Numbered from the stretch's first letter, positions 1 through 9,963 are shown. The stretch is 64,000 nt of DNA from Pseudomonas sp. B20(2017) (GCF_002113125.1 NZ_NEJP01000009.1:186001-250000); one strand, 5' to 3'. Numbers and translations are program-made. The notes: generated by a model not told the origin, from the letters alone.

Positions 1-161
<161 letters not shown>

Positions 162-164
162 GCC

Positions 165-1607
165 ATGCTGATCCCCGTGATTCTGTCCGGCGGTGCCGGC
201 ACCCGTTTGTGGCCGGTGTCCCGCGAGGGCCATCCCAAGCCATTCATGACCCTGCCCGACGGCCAGTCGCTGCTGGGCAAGACCTACCGTCGCGCCGCCG
301 CGCTGCTGGACGGCTGGGGCGACATCGTCACGGTGACCAATCGCGAGTACTACTTCCAGAGCAAGGATCACTATCAGGCCGCACGTCTGTCCCGGCATCG
401 CGGGCATTTCCTGCTCGAGCCTACCGGGCGCAACACAGCGCCAGCCATCGCGGCGGCGGCGCTGTCGCTACAGGCACTGCACGGCGATGCGGCAATCATG
501 GTGGTCATGCCGGCCGACCATTTGATCGTCAATGAAGACGCGCTCAAAAGTGCCGTCGAGCACGCGGTCAATCTGGCAAAGGATGGTTATCTGGTGACCT
601 TCGGCGTGGTGCCGACCGCCCCGGAAACCGGCTTCGGCTACATCGAGACCGGCGCGCCGCTGGATGACCGGGGTGCCGCCAAAGTACAGCGTTTCGTGGA
701 AAAACCCGACCTGCAAACCGCCACCCACTACCTGGAAAGCGGCAACTTCCTGTGGAACTCGGGAATGTTCTGCTTCTCCACCGCGACCCTGATCGCCGAG
801 CTGGAGCTGCATGCACCCGAGCTGCTGGCACAGACCCGCGCCTGCATGGCTGCCAGCGAACCGGTGGAAACCGCCGGCTGCCTGCAACAGGAACTGTCCG
901 CGCAGCTGTTCGCCGAGATCACCGACATTTCCATCGACTACGCGTTGATGGAGCGCTCCGAGAAAGTCGTGGTGGTACCCGCCGGTTTCGACTGGAGCGA
1001 CATCGGTTCGTGGGGCGCAGTCGCCGCGCTGGTGCCGGCCGACGCTGACAACAACCGTGCGAGCGGCGAAGCGATCTTCATCGACAGCCGCAACAACTTC
1101 GTTCAAAGCGAAGGCCGGCTGGTGGCCGCCGTGGGTGTTGAAGACCTGATCGTCATCGACACCGCCGACGCCGTGCTGGTGGCCCATGCCGACCGTGCGC
1201 AGGATGTGCGGCGGGTGGCCAAGCAGCTCAAGGACAAATCCCACGAAGCCTATCGCCTGCATCGTACGGTCAACCGTCCGTGGGGCACCTACACCGTGCT
1301 CGAAGAAGGCCCGCGTTTCAAGATCAAGCGCATCGTGGTCAAACCCGGTGGCAAGTTGTCACTGCAGATGCACCATCACCGCAATGAACACTGGGTGGTG
1401 GTCGAAGGCATGGCCAAGGTCACCAACAACGGCAGCGGCACGACCCTGGTGGCGAAGAACGAATCGACGTTCATCGCCGCCGGTCACAAGCATCGTCTGG
1501 AGAACCCCGGCGTGATCGATCTGGTGATCATCGAAGTGCAAAGTGGCGAATACCTGGGAGAGGACGACATCGTCCGCTTCGAAGACCAATACGGCAGGAC
1601 GGTGTGA
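165..1607 (+). CDS. wbpW: Mannose-1-phosphate guanylyltransferase / mannose-6-phosphate isomerase (WbpW/ManC type)
   Basis: This 480-residue bifunctional enzyme of the AlgA/ManC/WbpW family makes mannose-1-phosphate into GDP-mannose and interconverts fructose-6-P and mannose-6-P. The nucleotidyltransferase signature GGAGTRLWPVSREGHPKPF is at residues 9-27, FVEKPD follows near residue 173, and a type II isomerase cupin with an HHHRNEHW metal-site region fills about 360-475. The ATG follows gmd by 3 bp and the TGA abuts the next ATG, so translation is probably coupled. The position in an A-band locus favours the name wbpW, although the sequence alone would also fit algA/manC. It supplies GDP-mannose for the D-rhamnan. 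Confidence 0.93.
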   Translation: MLIPVILSGGAGTRLWPVSREGHPKPFMTLPDGQSLLGKTYRRAAALLDGWGDIVTVTNREYYFQSKDHYQAARLSRHRGHFLLEPTGRNTAPAIAAAALSLQALHGDAAIMVVMPADHLIVNEDALKSAVEHAVNLAKDGYLVTFGVVPTAPETGFGYIETGAPLDDRGAAKVQRFVEKPDLQTATHYLESGNFLWNSGMFCFSTATLIAELELHAPELLAQTRACMAASEPVETAGCLQQELSAQLFAEITDISIDYALMERSEKVVVVPAGFDWSDIGSWGAVAALVPADADNNRASGEAIFIDSRNNFVQSEGRLVAAVGVEDLIVIDTADAVLVAHADRAQDVRRVAKQLKDKSHEAYRLHRTVNRPWGTYTVLEEGPRFKIKRIVVKPGGKLSLQMHHHRNEHWVVVEGMAKVTNNGSGTTLVAKNESTFIAAGHKHRLENPGVIDLVIIEVQSGEYLGEDDIVRFEDQYGRTV

Positions 1608-2405
1608 ATGCTGCTTTCCCTGTACCGCTCGCTGCACGACTATCGGGGTTTCATCCTCGGTAGCGTCAAGCGGGAGTTTCAAGCGCGGTATCGCAATTCG
1701 CTGTTCGGCGCGCTGTGGACGGTACTCAACCCGCTGTCGATGATCATCGTGTACACGGTGATCTTTTCCCACATCATGCGCGCCCGTCTGCCCGGCGTGG
1801 ACGACGGCATGGCCTACAGCGTCTACCTGTGCGCCGGGCTGCTGACCTGGGGCCTGTTCTCGGAAATCACCCTGCGCAGCCAGAACATGTTTCTGGAAAA
1901 CGCCAACCTGCTGAAGAAAATCAGCTTCCCGCGCCTCTGCCTGCCGGTGATCGTGCTGCTCAATGCCGGAATCAACTTCGCGATCATCATCGGCCTGTTC
2001 CTCGGTTTTCTGTTGATCACCGGACGCTGGCCGGGCATGGCCCTGTTGGCACTGGCGCCTCTGCTGGCGCTGCAAGTGCTGTTCTGTGCCGGGCTGGGCA
2101 TGATCCTAGGCGTGCTCAACGTATTCTTTCGCGATGTCGGGCAATTGTTCGCCATCTGCCTGCAATTCTGGTTCTGGCTGACGCCGATCGTGTACCCGCT
2201 GAGCATCCTGCCCGAGTGGGTGCAGCGCCTGTTGCAGCTCAATCCGCTGACCAATCTGATCGGCAGTTACCAGAACCTGTTTCTCTACGGTCAGTGGCCG
2301 GTGTGGAGTTCGCTGCTGCCGATCTTCGTGATTGGCCTGCTGTTATGCGCGGTCGGCCTGCGACTGTTCCGCCGGCGGGTCGGCGAAATGGTGGATGAAC
2401 TCTGA
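1608..2405 (+). CDS. wzm: O-polysaccharide ABC transporter, permease (Wzm)
   Basis: This 265-residue ABC-2 type integral membrane protein has about six hydrophobic segments (for example near 55-75, 110-130, 140-165, 175-195 and 230-255). It carries the family hallmark FQARYRNSLFGALWTVLNP after an N-terminal amphipathic stretch. In the ABC-dependent O-antigen pathway the Wzm dimer moves the completed undecaprenyl-linked polysaccharide across the inner membrane. Its start directly follows the wbpW stop and its stop overlaps the wzt start as TGATG, so it is tightly coupled to its ATPase partner. Confidence 0.93.
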   Translation: MLLSLYRSLHDYRGFILGSVKREFQARYRNSLFGALWTVLNPLSMIIVYTVIFSHIMRARLPGVDDGMAYSVYLCAGLLTWGLFSEITLRSQNMFLENANLLKKISFPRLCLPVIVLLNAGINFAIIIGLFLGFLLITGRWPGMALLALAPLLALQVLFCAGLGMILGVLNVFFRDVGQLFAICLQFWFWLTPIVYPLSILPEWVQRLLQLNPLTNLIGSYQNLFLYGQWPVWSSLLPIFVIGLLLCAVGLRLFRRRVGEMVDEL

Positions 2406-3655
2406 TGGGGCACATACGCGTCACCGGTCTGGGCAAGGCCTACAAGCAGTACCCCACTCGCTGGAGTCGCCTGGCCGAATGGCTGATTCCGTTTTCACCG
2501 ATCCGCCATCGCCAGCACTGGGTGCTGCAGGACGTCAATTTCGAAATCGCCCCTGGTGAAGCGGTGGGTATTGTCGGGGTCAACGGCGCCGGCAAAAGCA
2601 CCCTGCTGAAAATGATCACCGGCACCACTCAACCGACCTGCGGCCAGATTCAGCTCGAGGGTCGGGTCGCGGCGCTGCTGGAACTGGGCATGGGTTTTCA
2701 CCCGGACTTCACCGGTCGGCAGAATGCGGTGATGGCCGGGCAACTGCTGGGCATGCAGGTCGAAGATATTGAAGCACTGATGCCGGACATCGAACGCTTC
2801 GCGGAAATCGGCGAGGCGATCGATCACCCGGTGCGCACCTATTCCAGCGGCATGCAGATGCGCCTGGCTTTCAGCGTTGCCACCGCGCGCCGTCCGGACA
2901 TTCTGATCGTCGACGAAGCGTTGTCGGTGGGCGATGCCTACTTTCAGCACAAAAGCTTCGACCGCATCCGCAGCTTCCGCAAGGCCGGTACCACGCTGTT
3001 GATCGTGTCCCACGACCGCTCGGCGATCCAGTCGATCTGCGACTCGGCGATTCTGCTCGAAGGCGGCCACATGGTCATGCACGACAAGCCCGAAGCGGTC
3101 ATGGATTACTACAACGCCCTGCTCGCCGAACGCGAAGGCCAGACCGTGCGCCAGGAGCTGCTCGGCGGCGGCCAGGTGCGCACCGTGTCCGGCACTGGTG
3201 AGGCCGGGATACTCAGCGTGCGCCTGCTCGATGAACGCGAGCGCTCCATCGACGCCGCCGAAGTCGGTCAGCCGGTGACACTGGAAGTCGAGGTGGAGAT
3301 TCGTCAGGATATCGAACGGTTGGTGCTCGGCTTCATGATCAAGGATCGCCTGGGCCAGGCCATGTACGGCATCAACACCCACCGCCAGAACCAGGCGCTG
3401 GAGGATCTGCACGCGGGTGAACGCATCACTTACCGTTTCAATTTCGTCATGGGCCTGGGCAAGGGCAACTATTCAGTCGCCCTGAGCCTGTCGCGACTGG
3501 ACTCGCACCTGGACCGCAATTTCGAATGGCGTGACTACGGCCTGGTGTTTCACGTGATCAACAACCGAGAGGAAGATTTCGTTGGCTGCGCGTGGCTGGG
3601 CGCCAAAACCTCGATCACCCGGAGCGCAGAAAGCCTCGTGGAGCGCGCACCATGA
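2405..3655 (+). CDS. wzt: O-polysaccharide ABC transporter, ATP-binding protein (Wzt)
   Basis: This 416-residue ATPase powers Wzm. It has Walker A GVNGAGKST at residues 58-66, the ABC signature YSSGMQMRL near 148, and Walker B ILIVDEA with the D-loop SVGD near 167. Residues from about 245 form an extra C-terminal domain. In Wzt proteins that carry one, this domain recognises the modified non-reducing end of the polymer, so this gene probably has substrate specificity rather than only a generic ATPase role. The start overlaps the wzm stop and its own TGA overlaps the ATG of the next gene (ATGA), continuing an unbroken chain. Confidence 0.93.
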   Translation: MGHIRVTGLGKAYKQYPTRWSRLAEWLIPFSPIRHRQHWVLQDVNFEIAPGEAVGIVGVNGAGKSTLLKMITGTTQPTCGQIQLEGRVAALLELGMGFHPDFTGRQNAVMAGQLLGMQVEDIEALMPDIERFAEIGEAIDHPVRTYSSGMQMRLAFSVATARRPDILIVDEALSVGDAYFQHKSFDRIRSFRKAGTTLLIVSHDRSAIQSICDSAILLEGGHMVMHDKPEAVMDYYNALLAEREGQTVRQELLGGGQVRTVSGTGEAGILSVRLLDERERSIDAAEVGQPVTLEVEVEIRQDIERLVLGFMIKDRLGQAMYGINTHRQNQALEDLHAGERITYRFNFVMGLGKGNYSVALSLSRLDSHLDRNFEWRDYGLVFHVINNREEDFVGCAWLGAKTSITRSAESLVERAP

Positions 3656-5019
3656 CTCGCCTGCTGGTCGAATGCACCCACGTGTTCAAACACCCGAAGG
3701 TCAATTCGGGGATTCAGCGGGTGGTGCGCAACGTCATCAAACAGCTTGCGCCAAGTGCTGAAGGGGTCGAATGCGTGCCGGTGGTCTTGCTCAAGGGCCA
3801 GCTATACCGTGTGAAGCGTCTGGCACCGCTGGATTCGCCGCTGTTCAATGCCATCGTCACGTTTGGCGAACGCCTGGAACGGCTGGCTCATCGCTTCTGG
3901 CAGCTGCATCAACGGCTGGACACCCGTTGCCGCACAAAACTGGCACGACGCCTGTTGTACGTCGGCTATCGCCTGATCTCGTTCGGTGCATTCGGGATAC
4001 CGTTGCGGCTGGTCGAGCAGGTCAATCGCTATCAATTGCCTCAACGCTGCGAGCCGCTGCAACACCAGCCAGGCGATCAACTGGTGCTGCTGGATTCGTC
4101 CTGGCACTCGGACTTTTTCCTTCATGCCGAGCGACTCAAGCAGGAAGGTCTGGGCATCGTTGCGGTGGTCTACGACCTGATTCCCCTGTCCCATCCGCAG
4201 TTTTACGACACGCGGCTGGTCGAGGTGTACAGCGAGTGGTTCGACTGGATCGCACGCAATGCCGACGGCTTCATGGCGATTTCCGCCACGGTGCGCGATC
4301 AGGTGCGTGCAGAACTGCAACGTCGCCTCGGATCGGCACAAGTCGGCAAACGCTGGTTCGACTACTTTCACCTCGGTTCTGAGCTGGATCTGCGGAGCGT
4401 CGAAGCCGCCGTCGAACCGCGTTTACAACAGATGTTCGCAACACAGGAGCCGGTGTTCCTGATGGTCAGCACCATCGAGCCGCGCAAGAACCACGACTAT
4501 CTGCTGGATGCCTTCGACCATGCCTGGGTGAACGGCTCGAACGCCCGGTTGTGCATCGCCGGGCGCATTGGCTGGAAGTGCGATGCGCTGCTTGCCCGGA
4601 TCCGCAATCATCCAGAACTGAACCGGCGCCTGTTCATGTTCAACGACTTGAGCGACACCAGCCTCGAACACGCCTACGCCCATGCCAGTGCGCTGGTGTT
4701 TCCTTCCTTCGTCGAAGGTTTCGGCCTGCCGCTGGTGGAAGCCATGCAGCGCGGGCTGCCGGCGATGGGCAGCGACATCCCGGTGTTCCGCGAGATCGGT
4801 GGCGAGTTCATGGCGTATTTCGATCTGCAATCGCCGCAAAGTCTCTCCGAGCTGGTGCAGGCCTTTGAACGCAGCGGTCGATTCCCGGCCGCCCGCGATG
4901 TCAGCGACTGGCAATGGATCGGCTGGCGCGAAGCCAGCGCGCAACTGGCCGAGCGTACCGCGCGCCATGTGCTGGAGACACCTGAGGTGTCAGCGAGGCA
5001 ACATGCGCATAGCCCTTAA
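3652..5019 (+). CDS. wbpX: Glycosyltransferase, GT4 family (WbpX-like)
   Basis: This 455-residue protein has a C-terminal GT-B fold of the GT4 type. EPRKNHDYLLDAF lies near residue 280 and SALVFPSFVEGFGLPLVEA near 345, the latter holding the conserved E-x7-E donor-binding region. The ATG at 3652 was chosen because it overlaps the wzt stop as ATGA; an in-frame ATG 60 bp upstream lies inside wzt. Its place after wzt matches WbpX, one of three rhamnosyltransferases that assemble A-band D-rhamnan at the cytoplasmic face of the inner membrane. The exact linkage cannot be read from the sequence. Confidence 0.85.
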   Translation: MTRLLVECTHVFKHPKVNSGIQRVVRNVIKQLAPSAEGVECVPVVLLKGQLYRVKRLAPLDSPLFNAIVTFGERLERLAHRFWQLHQRLDTRCRTKLARRLLYVGYRLISFGAFGIPLRLVEQVNRYQLPQRCEPLQHQPGDQLVLLDSSWHSDFFLHAERLKQEGLGIVAVVYDLIPLSHPQFYDTRLVEVYSEWFDWIARNADGFMAISATVRDQVRAELQRRLGSAQVGKRWFDYFHLGSELDLRSVEAAVEPRLQQMFATQEPVFLMVSTIEPRKNHDYLLDAFDHAWVNGSNARLCIAGRIGWKCDALLARIRNHPELNRRLFMFNDLSDTSLEHAYAHASALVFPSFVEGFGLPLVEAMQRGLPAMGSDIPVFREIGGEFMAYFDLQSPQSLSELVQAFERSGRFPAARDVSDWQWIGWREASAQLAERTARHVLETPEVSARQHAHSP

Positions 5020-6133
5020 CGCCCGGATTCTCCAGGCACCGCGCACCGGCATCGGCCATTACGTGGCTGAGCTGGTGAATGCCTTGCACGCTGAAACCGA
5101 TATCGAGGTGGCGCTGTTCCATGGCTGGGGCTGGAGCTCGCAACTGCCGGAAGCGGCGATGCCCGGTTATTCGCGCCTGACGCCGCTGCTGCGGCAGATC
5201 CCCGGCGCCTATCAGGCACGCCGCTGGCTGGAGCAGAAACGCTTTGATCAGGGCCCTGCGCAACCGGTCGATCTGTATCACGAACCGAGCCTGTGGCCGC
5301 TGACCTTCGACGGCCCGACCGTGATTACCCTGCACGATCTCACGCACCTGCATTTCCCCGAAACCCAGCCGCCGGCACGGCTGCGGGAAATCGAAAGGAG
5401 GCTCGCCGACGGCGTACGCCAGGCGCGGATCATTCTGACCGACTCACAAGCCATCGCTGACGAGGCTCGGGACTATTTCGGATTGCCCGCCGAGCGCTTC
5501 GTGGTCGCGCCGCTGGGTGTCGCCGAGCGTTTCCATCCGCGCGAGCCGAAAGCCATCGACACGGTACTCAAGGCCCACGCGGTCGATTACCGGGAATATT
5601 TCCTCTGCGTCGGCACCCTGGAGCCGCGCAAGAACCTGAACCTGGCCCTGCGTGCCCACGCGCTGTTGCCTGATCGGGTGCGCCAGCGTTTCCCGCTGCT
5701 GATCGTCGGCATGGCCGGCTGGCAGCGCGACCAGTTCAGTGAAGAATTGCAGCAGGCGCTGGCTTGCGGGCACGTGTGTCTGCTCGGCTACTTGCCCGAC
5801 GAGCAAGTCGCGCAATTGCTGGCCGGCGCCCGGGCGCTGATTTTTCCGTCGCTGTATGAAGGATTCGGCCTGCCGGTGCTTGAAGCGATGGCCAGCGGCA
5901 CGCCGGTGGTGCTCACCCGCTCTTCGGCCATGCCGGAGGTCGCGGGGGACGCCGGCAACTATATTGAAGCTGACGATGCAGACGGCTTGCGTAACGCGAT
6001 GAGCCGACTGATCGATGATCAAGCGCACTGGCAGGCATGCCGGGAAGCCGGATTGCAGCAGGCACGGCTTTTTTCCTGGAAGCGTTGCGCGCAGGCCACG
6101 GCCGGCGCCTACCACCAGGCCATGGGAGGTTGA
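5003..6133 (+). CDS. wbpY: Glycosyltransferase, GT4 family (WbpY-like)
   Basis: This 376-residue GT4 glycosyltransferase starts MRIALNARILQAPRTGIG, a typical N-terminal Rossmann strand with a glycine turn. The C-terminal half shows VGTLEPRKNLNLAL near residue 207 and ALIFPSLYEGFGLPVLEAM near 280. The start overlaps the wbpX stop by 17 bp. By synteny it corresponds to WbpY, which together with WbpX and WbpZ transfers D-rhamnose in A-band synthesis. It resembles the preceding protein in the C-terminal domain, so the two may be old duplicates (inference). Confidence 0.85.
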   Translation: MRIALNARILQAPRTGIGHYVAELVNALHAETDIEVALFHGWGWSSQLPEAAMPGYSRLTPLLRQIPGAYQARRWLEQKRFDQGPAQPVDLYHEPSLWPLTFDGPTVITLHDLTHLHFPETQPPARLREIERRLADGVRQARIILTDSQAIADEARDYFGLPAERFVVAPLGVAERFHPREPKAIDTVLKAHAVDYREYFLCVGTLEPRKNLNLALRAHALLPDRVRQRFPLLIVGMAGWQRDQFSEELQQALACGHVCLLGYLPDEQVAQLLAGARALIFPSLYEGFGLPVLEAMASGTPVVLTRSSAMPEVAGDAGNYIEADDADGLRNAMSRLIDDQAHWQACREAGLQQARLFSWKRCAQATAGAYHQAMGG

Positions 6134-7264
6134 ATGCGAGTTCTACATTTCTTCAAGACGTACCTGCCTGATTCGGTCGGCGGTATCGAGCAAGTCATCT
6201 TTCAACTTTGCGAGAGTGGCGCCCAACACGGCATCGAAGGCCAGGTGCTGACCCTCAGCGCCAATCCCGAGCCGGCGGTGCTGCAACTGGGTCAACACGA
6301 AGTGCATCGCGCCAGACTCGACATCCAGTTCGCCTCCACGGGGTTTTCCTGGAGCGTGTTCAAGCAGTTTCGTGAACTGGCGGCCGAAGCCGATGTGATC
6401 AACTACCACTTCCCGTGGCCGTTCATGGATCTGGTGCATTTCGCCAGTGCCCTGAACAAACCGAGCGTAGTGACCTACCACTCGGACATCATTCGCCAGA
6501 AACACCTGCTCAAACTCTATCGCCCGCTGATGAATCGCTTTCTGGCCAGTGCCGACCGGATCGTCGCGGCTTCGCCGAATTACTTGCACACCAGCGACGT
6601 CTTGCAGCAGTTCCAGGACAAGACGCGCGTCATCCCTTATGGCTTGAACAAGGCGGGTTATCCACAACCCGACGTCGAGCGCATGAACCGCTGGCGTCAG
6701 CAGCTTGGGGATAAGTTTTTCCTGTTTGTCGGCGTGATGCGTTACTACAAAGGCCTGCACATCCTGCTCGACGCCTTGAAGGACGTGGACTACCCGGTGG
6801 TGATCGTCGGCGCCGGCCCGCTGGAGCAGGAACTGCACGCCCAGGCTGCTGCGCTGGGTTTGCGCAACATTCATTTCCTCGGACGTCTGAGCGATGAAGA
6901 CAAGGTCGCGCTGCTGCAACTGAGCTACGCCATCGTCTTCCCGTCGCACCTGCGCTCGGAGGCGTTCGGCATTTCGCTGCTGGAAGGCGCGATGTACGGC
7001 AAGCCGATGATCTCCAGCGAGATCGGCACCGGCACCAGCTACATCAATATCCACAACGAGACGGGGCTGGTGGTGCCGCCGAGTCATCCACAGGCCTTTC
7101 GTGAAGCGATGCGTACCCTGTGGGAAAACCCGGCCCGCGCCGCCGAAATGGGCCTCAAGGCTGAGGCCCGTTATCGGCAGTTATTCACAGCCGATGAGAT
7201 GGGCCGCAAGTGGACCGAGTTGTATCAGGAGCTGCTGGAAGAAAAGGCGTTGTCCTACGCCTGA
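6134..7264 (+). CDS. wbpZ: Glycosyltransferase, GT4 family (WbpZ-like)
   Basis: This 376-residue GT4 enzyme begins MRVLHFFKTYLPDSVGGIE, and the GG loop is typical of an acceptor-side N-terminal domain. LFVGVMRYYKGLHILLDAL follows near residue 196 and VFPSHLRSEAFGISLLEGAMYG near 272. Synteny and sequence type match WbpZ, assigned in P. aeruginosa to adding the first rhamnose onto the lipid-linked primer. The gene starts directly after wbpY and is the last of the cluster. Its TGA is separated by only 4 bp from the stop of the convergent oxidoreductase gene, and no terminator hairpin is visible in between. Confidence 0.86.
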   Translation: MRVLHFFKTYLPDSVGGIEQVIFQLCESGAQHGIEGQVLTLSANPEPAVLQLGQHEVHRARLDIQFASTGFSWSVFKQFRELAAEADVINYHFPWPFMDLVHFASALNKPSVVTYHSDIIRQKHLLKLYRPLMNRFLASADRIVAASPNYLHTSDVLQQFQDKTRVIPYGLNKAGYPQPDVERMNRWRQQLGDKFFLFVGVMRYYKGLHILLDALKDVDYPVVIVGAGPLEQELHAQAAALGLRNIHFLGRLSDEDKVALLQLSYAIVFPSHLRSEAFGISLLEGAMYGKPMISSEIGTGTSYINIHNETGLVVPPSHPQAFREAMRTLWENPARAAEMGLKAEARYRQLFTADEMGRKWTELYQELLEEKALSYA

Positions 7265-7268
7265 TCCG

Positions 7269-9299
7269 TTACAGATCCAGCACCAGCGGCTGGGCACTTT
7301 GTGCCGGTACCGCGCAGCAAATCAGCACATGTCCCTCCTCCGGCATATCCGCCGGAGGCTGTGGATAATTCACCGCACCGCTGACCAGTCGCGTCTTGCA
7401 AGTACCGCACGAACCACCACGGCAACTGAATTCAGGACGCAAGCCACGGCTTTCCGCCAGCTCCAGCAGACTGCCGCCATCGGGCTGCCAGCGCGCTTCC
7501 TTGGCAGAACGTTCGAACACCACAGGGACCGAAGTGGTGGCGGCAGGCGCCTGTTCGATCACGACTGCATCCGGATCGGCTTGGCGCTTGAGCGTCGAAG
7601 GGCCGAAGGTTTCTGCGTGGATCTGGGCGTCCCGCACATCCAGTTCGCGCAGAGTGTCGTAGATTCCCTGTGTAAAACCGCCTGGACCACAAAGAACGAA
7701 GTCGACCTGATCGAAGTCCTCGTCAGTCAGCAGGTTCTTCAGCAGATCACCATCGATGCGGCCGCGAATATCAAAGTCCTCGCCTTCCACCAGATCCTCT
7801 TCTGGCTGACTGAGAACCCGCAACACTTTCACGGCATCACCGGCGTCCTCCAGCAACCGGTCCAGCTCCGCGCGAAACGGTTGATCCGCGAGGCTGCGGG
7901 AACTCTGCACAAACAGGGTCGGACGAATCCGCCGTGTGCGCAGGCCCTGATACACCACCTCACGCAGCATCGACAGCAACGGCGTGACGCCAACGCCAGC
8001 TGCCAGCAGCACCAACGGCCGGCGTTCCAGGGCCGCCACGGTGAAATGACCCTGGGGCAATCGCGCTTCCAGCACATCACCGACTTGAATCTGCTCGTGC
8101 AGGTGCGTCGATACTCGGCCCTCACGCTTCACGCTGATGCGGAAGAAGTCGTCCGATGGCGCCCCCGACAGGCTGTAGGTACGGATATGCGTCTCACCTT
8201 CGAGGTTGAAACGTAGCGGCAGATGTTGCCCGGCGAGAAACACCGGCAGTCCCGCGCCATCATTCGGCTCCAGATAGATCGAGCGAATGTGTCGGCTTTC
8301 CATCTCAATCCGCGCCACACGCAACGGACGCCACGCATCACCCAGCGCCTTGGCTTGTAGCCGTGCATCGGCCTGGGCCCAGTTACCGGTCAGCAGGCTG
8401 GTGGGCGACATCCCGTCGAAGCGCCAGCGCAGAGCCAGTGCCGCCGGACGTCGAACCAGTTTCTCCACTTCAAATGTCCACAACCGTTCGGCGCCCTGGA
8501 AGGCTTCGATCTGCGGTGCTTCGAGAATCAATTCGGTACGGCCGCTGAGCTGCAACACACCGCCTGTGGAAAAGTCGATGAACAGCAACCCGGCCCGGGG
8601 ATTGAGCAGCAAGTTGCCGAGGGTATTAAAGTGCAGGTTGCCGGCAAAATCCGGGATCGTCAGGCGATTGCCCTCCACCCGCACGAAACCAGCCTGACCG
8701 CCACGGTGGGAGACATCCACCGAGCGCTCGCCATCGACATCGACATAACTGGCGACGAAGAAGGTGTCGGCACTTTCGATCAACGCAACGGCCGCATCAT
8801 CCAGACCGTCATGGTGTTCGGCACGCCGCGTGGCGGGATCCGTCAGCGCTACCCGCTGAAACTGGCGCAGTTGAATGTACTGTGGGCAGTTGCCGAATGC
8901 CTGATCCACCTTCAGTTCGAAACCGCTGGTGCCGAAGTTGCCGATATGGCCATTGATCCGGTTACGCCGTCGGGTATGCAGTTCGATACCGAGCAGACCG
9001 ACCGCGTCCCCGGCCCGCAACTGCGCCGGGTCATCGGCAGCGGGCAGGCTGTCGAACTGCAACTGCGTCGGCTCCGGTGAATGGGCGAAACCCGGTTCAC
9101 CTTCCAGCACACTGGCCCACGGGCGACCTTCGGAATCCACCGCGCCGTACAGCATGAAGGGCAATTGCTCATAGAACTGACGGTGCTGATCCGGCATCCA
9201 GGTGCGGATGACCTTGCGACCGAATTCCTCCATGCGCTCGGCTACGCCGACATGGGCCTGCAATTGTTGCTCGCCAGCGTGCCACGGTGAACGTTCCAT
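7269..9299 (-). CDS. Three-part flavin / 2Fe-2S oxidoreductase (PNPOx-like + ferredoxin reductase + ferredoxin)
   Basis: The protein has 676 residues. The N-terminal ~300 residues look like a pyridoxamine-phosphate-oxidase-type FMN split barrel. A ferredoxin-NADP-reductase module follows, with the FAD-binding RTYSLSG near residue 370 and the nucleotide-binding LLAAGVGVTPLLSML further on. A plant-type 2Fe-2S domain ends the protein, with cysteines near 626, 631, 634 and 661 or 662 in CRGGSCGTCK...ICC. The ATG at 9299 was chosen because a purine-rich GGGGGAGA site lies just upstream; the frame remains open further upstream without support. The layout suggests NAD(P)H to FAD to 2Fe-2S electron flow towards an FMN-bound substrate. 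The substrate is unknown. It lies downstream of a GST and a LysR gene on the same strand. Confidence 0.85.
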   Translation of the reverse strand: MERSPWHAGEQQLQAHVGVAERMEEFGRKVIRTWMPDQHRQFYEQLPFMLYGAVDSEGRPWASVLEGEPGFAHSPEPTQLQFDSLPAADDPAQLRAGDAVGLLGIELHTRRRNRINGHIGNFGTSGFELKVDQAFGNCPQYIQLRQFQRVALTDPATRRAEHHDGLDDAAVALIESADTFFVASYVDVDGERSVDVSHRGGQAGFVRVEGNRLTIPDFAGNLHFNTLGNLLLNPRAGLLFIDFSTGGVLQLSGRTELILEAPQIEAFQGAERLWTFEVEKLVRRPAALALRWRFDGMSPTSLLTGNWAQADARLQAKALGDAWRPLRVARIEMESRHIRSIYLEPNDGAGLPVFLAGQHLPLRFNLEGETHIRTYSLSGAPSDDFFRISVKREGRVSTHLHEQIQVGDVLEARLPQGHFTVAALERRPLVLLAAGVGVTPLLSMLREVVYQGLRTRRIRPTLFVQSSRSLADQPFRAELDRLLEDAGDAVKVLRVLSQPEEDLVEGEDFDIRGRIDGDLLKNLLTDEDFDQVDFVLCGPGGFTQGIYDTLRELDVRDAQIHAETFGPSTLKRQADPDAVVIEQAPAATTSVPVVFERSAKEARWQPDGGSLLELAESRGLRPEFSCRGGSCGTCKTRLVSGAVNYPQPPADMPEEGHVLICCAVPAQSAQPLVLDL

Positions 9300-9336
9300 C
9301 ACAGTCTCCCCCTGCGCCGTCGGCACAGATTGAATA

Positions 9337-9963
9337 TCAGGCGGTGGTTTGCAGACCGGCAATGGTGCGCGGCATGCCGACAAAACCGGGCAATGCCTCA
9401 ATGCGCGTCAGCCAGGCGCGAACGTTAGCGTAGTCGTCCAGCGAAACATTGCCTTCTGGCGCGTGGGCGATGTAGCTATAGGCGGCCACGTCAGCGATGG
9501 TCGGCTCAGTACCCGCCAAATACGGGGTTTTGCCCAGTTCCAGGTCCATCACCTTGAGAAAATTGTGCGCGCGGGTGATGACTTCCTCAGCGTTGAACTT
9601 CGCTCCGAACACCGTGATCAGGCGGGCGGCGGCAGGACCGAAGGCAATCGGCCCGGCGGCTGCCGACAACCAGCGCTGCACATGCGCGGCGCCGACCGGA
9701 TCGCTTGGCAGCCAGCGGCCGTTGCCGTATTTCTGTGCCAGGTAGACGAGAATCGCATTGGAGTCGGCCAGCACCACGCCGTTGTCATCAATGGCCGGTA
9801 CTTGCCCGAAGCTGTTGATCGCCAGGTAGCCGGGCTGTTTGTGCTCGCCTTTGGCCAGATCGACGAAGATCAGCTCGGTCGGCAATTGCAGCAGGGACAA
9901 CATCAGCTCGACGCGATGGGCGTGACCGGAACGCGGGAAGTTGTAGAGTTTGATCGCTTGCAT
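9337..9963 (-). CDS. Glutathione S-transferase family protein
   Basis: This 208-residue protein has the thioredoxin-like N-terminal domain ([21 protein letters not shown], with Ser in place of the usual catalytic Tyr or Cys position), the cis-proline segment [11 protein letters not shown] and [11 protein letters not shown] near residue 65. An all-helical C-terminal domain contains [14 protein letters not shown]. This is the cytosolic bacterial GST fold that conjugates or reduces electrophiles using glutathione. The start is the ATG before QAIKLYNFP. It lies 37 bp upstream of the flavin/2Fe-2S oxidoreductase and 104 bp downstream of a LysR gene, suggesting a small stress- or quinone-responsive unit (inference). 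Its substrate is not predictable. Confidence 0.9.
   Translation of the reverse strand: MQAIKLYNFPRSGHAHRVELMLSLLQLPTELIFVDLAKGEHKQPGYLAINSFGQVPAIDDNGVVLADSNAILVYLAQKYGNGRWLPSDPVGAAHVQRWLSAAAGPIAFGPAAARLITVFGAKFNAEEVITRAHNFLKVMDLELGKTPYLAGTEPTIADVAAYSYIAHAPEGNVSLDDYANVRAWLTRIEALPGFVGMPRTIAGLQTTA

Noticed and set aside
3545-3560. parS-like sequence TGTTTCACGTGATCAA inside wzt
   Set aside because: Only the left half and centre match; three of the last four bases differ and it lies within conserved coding sequence.
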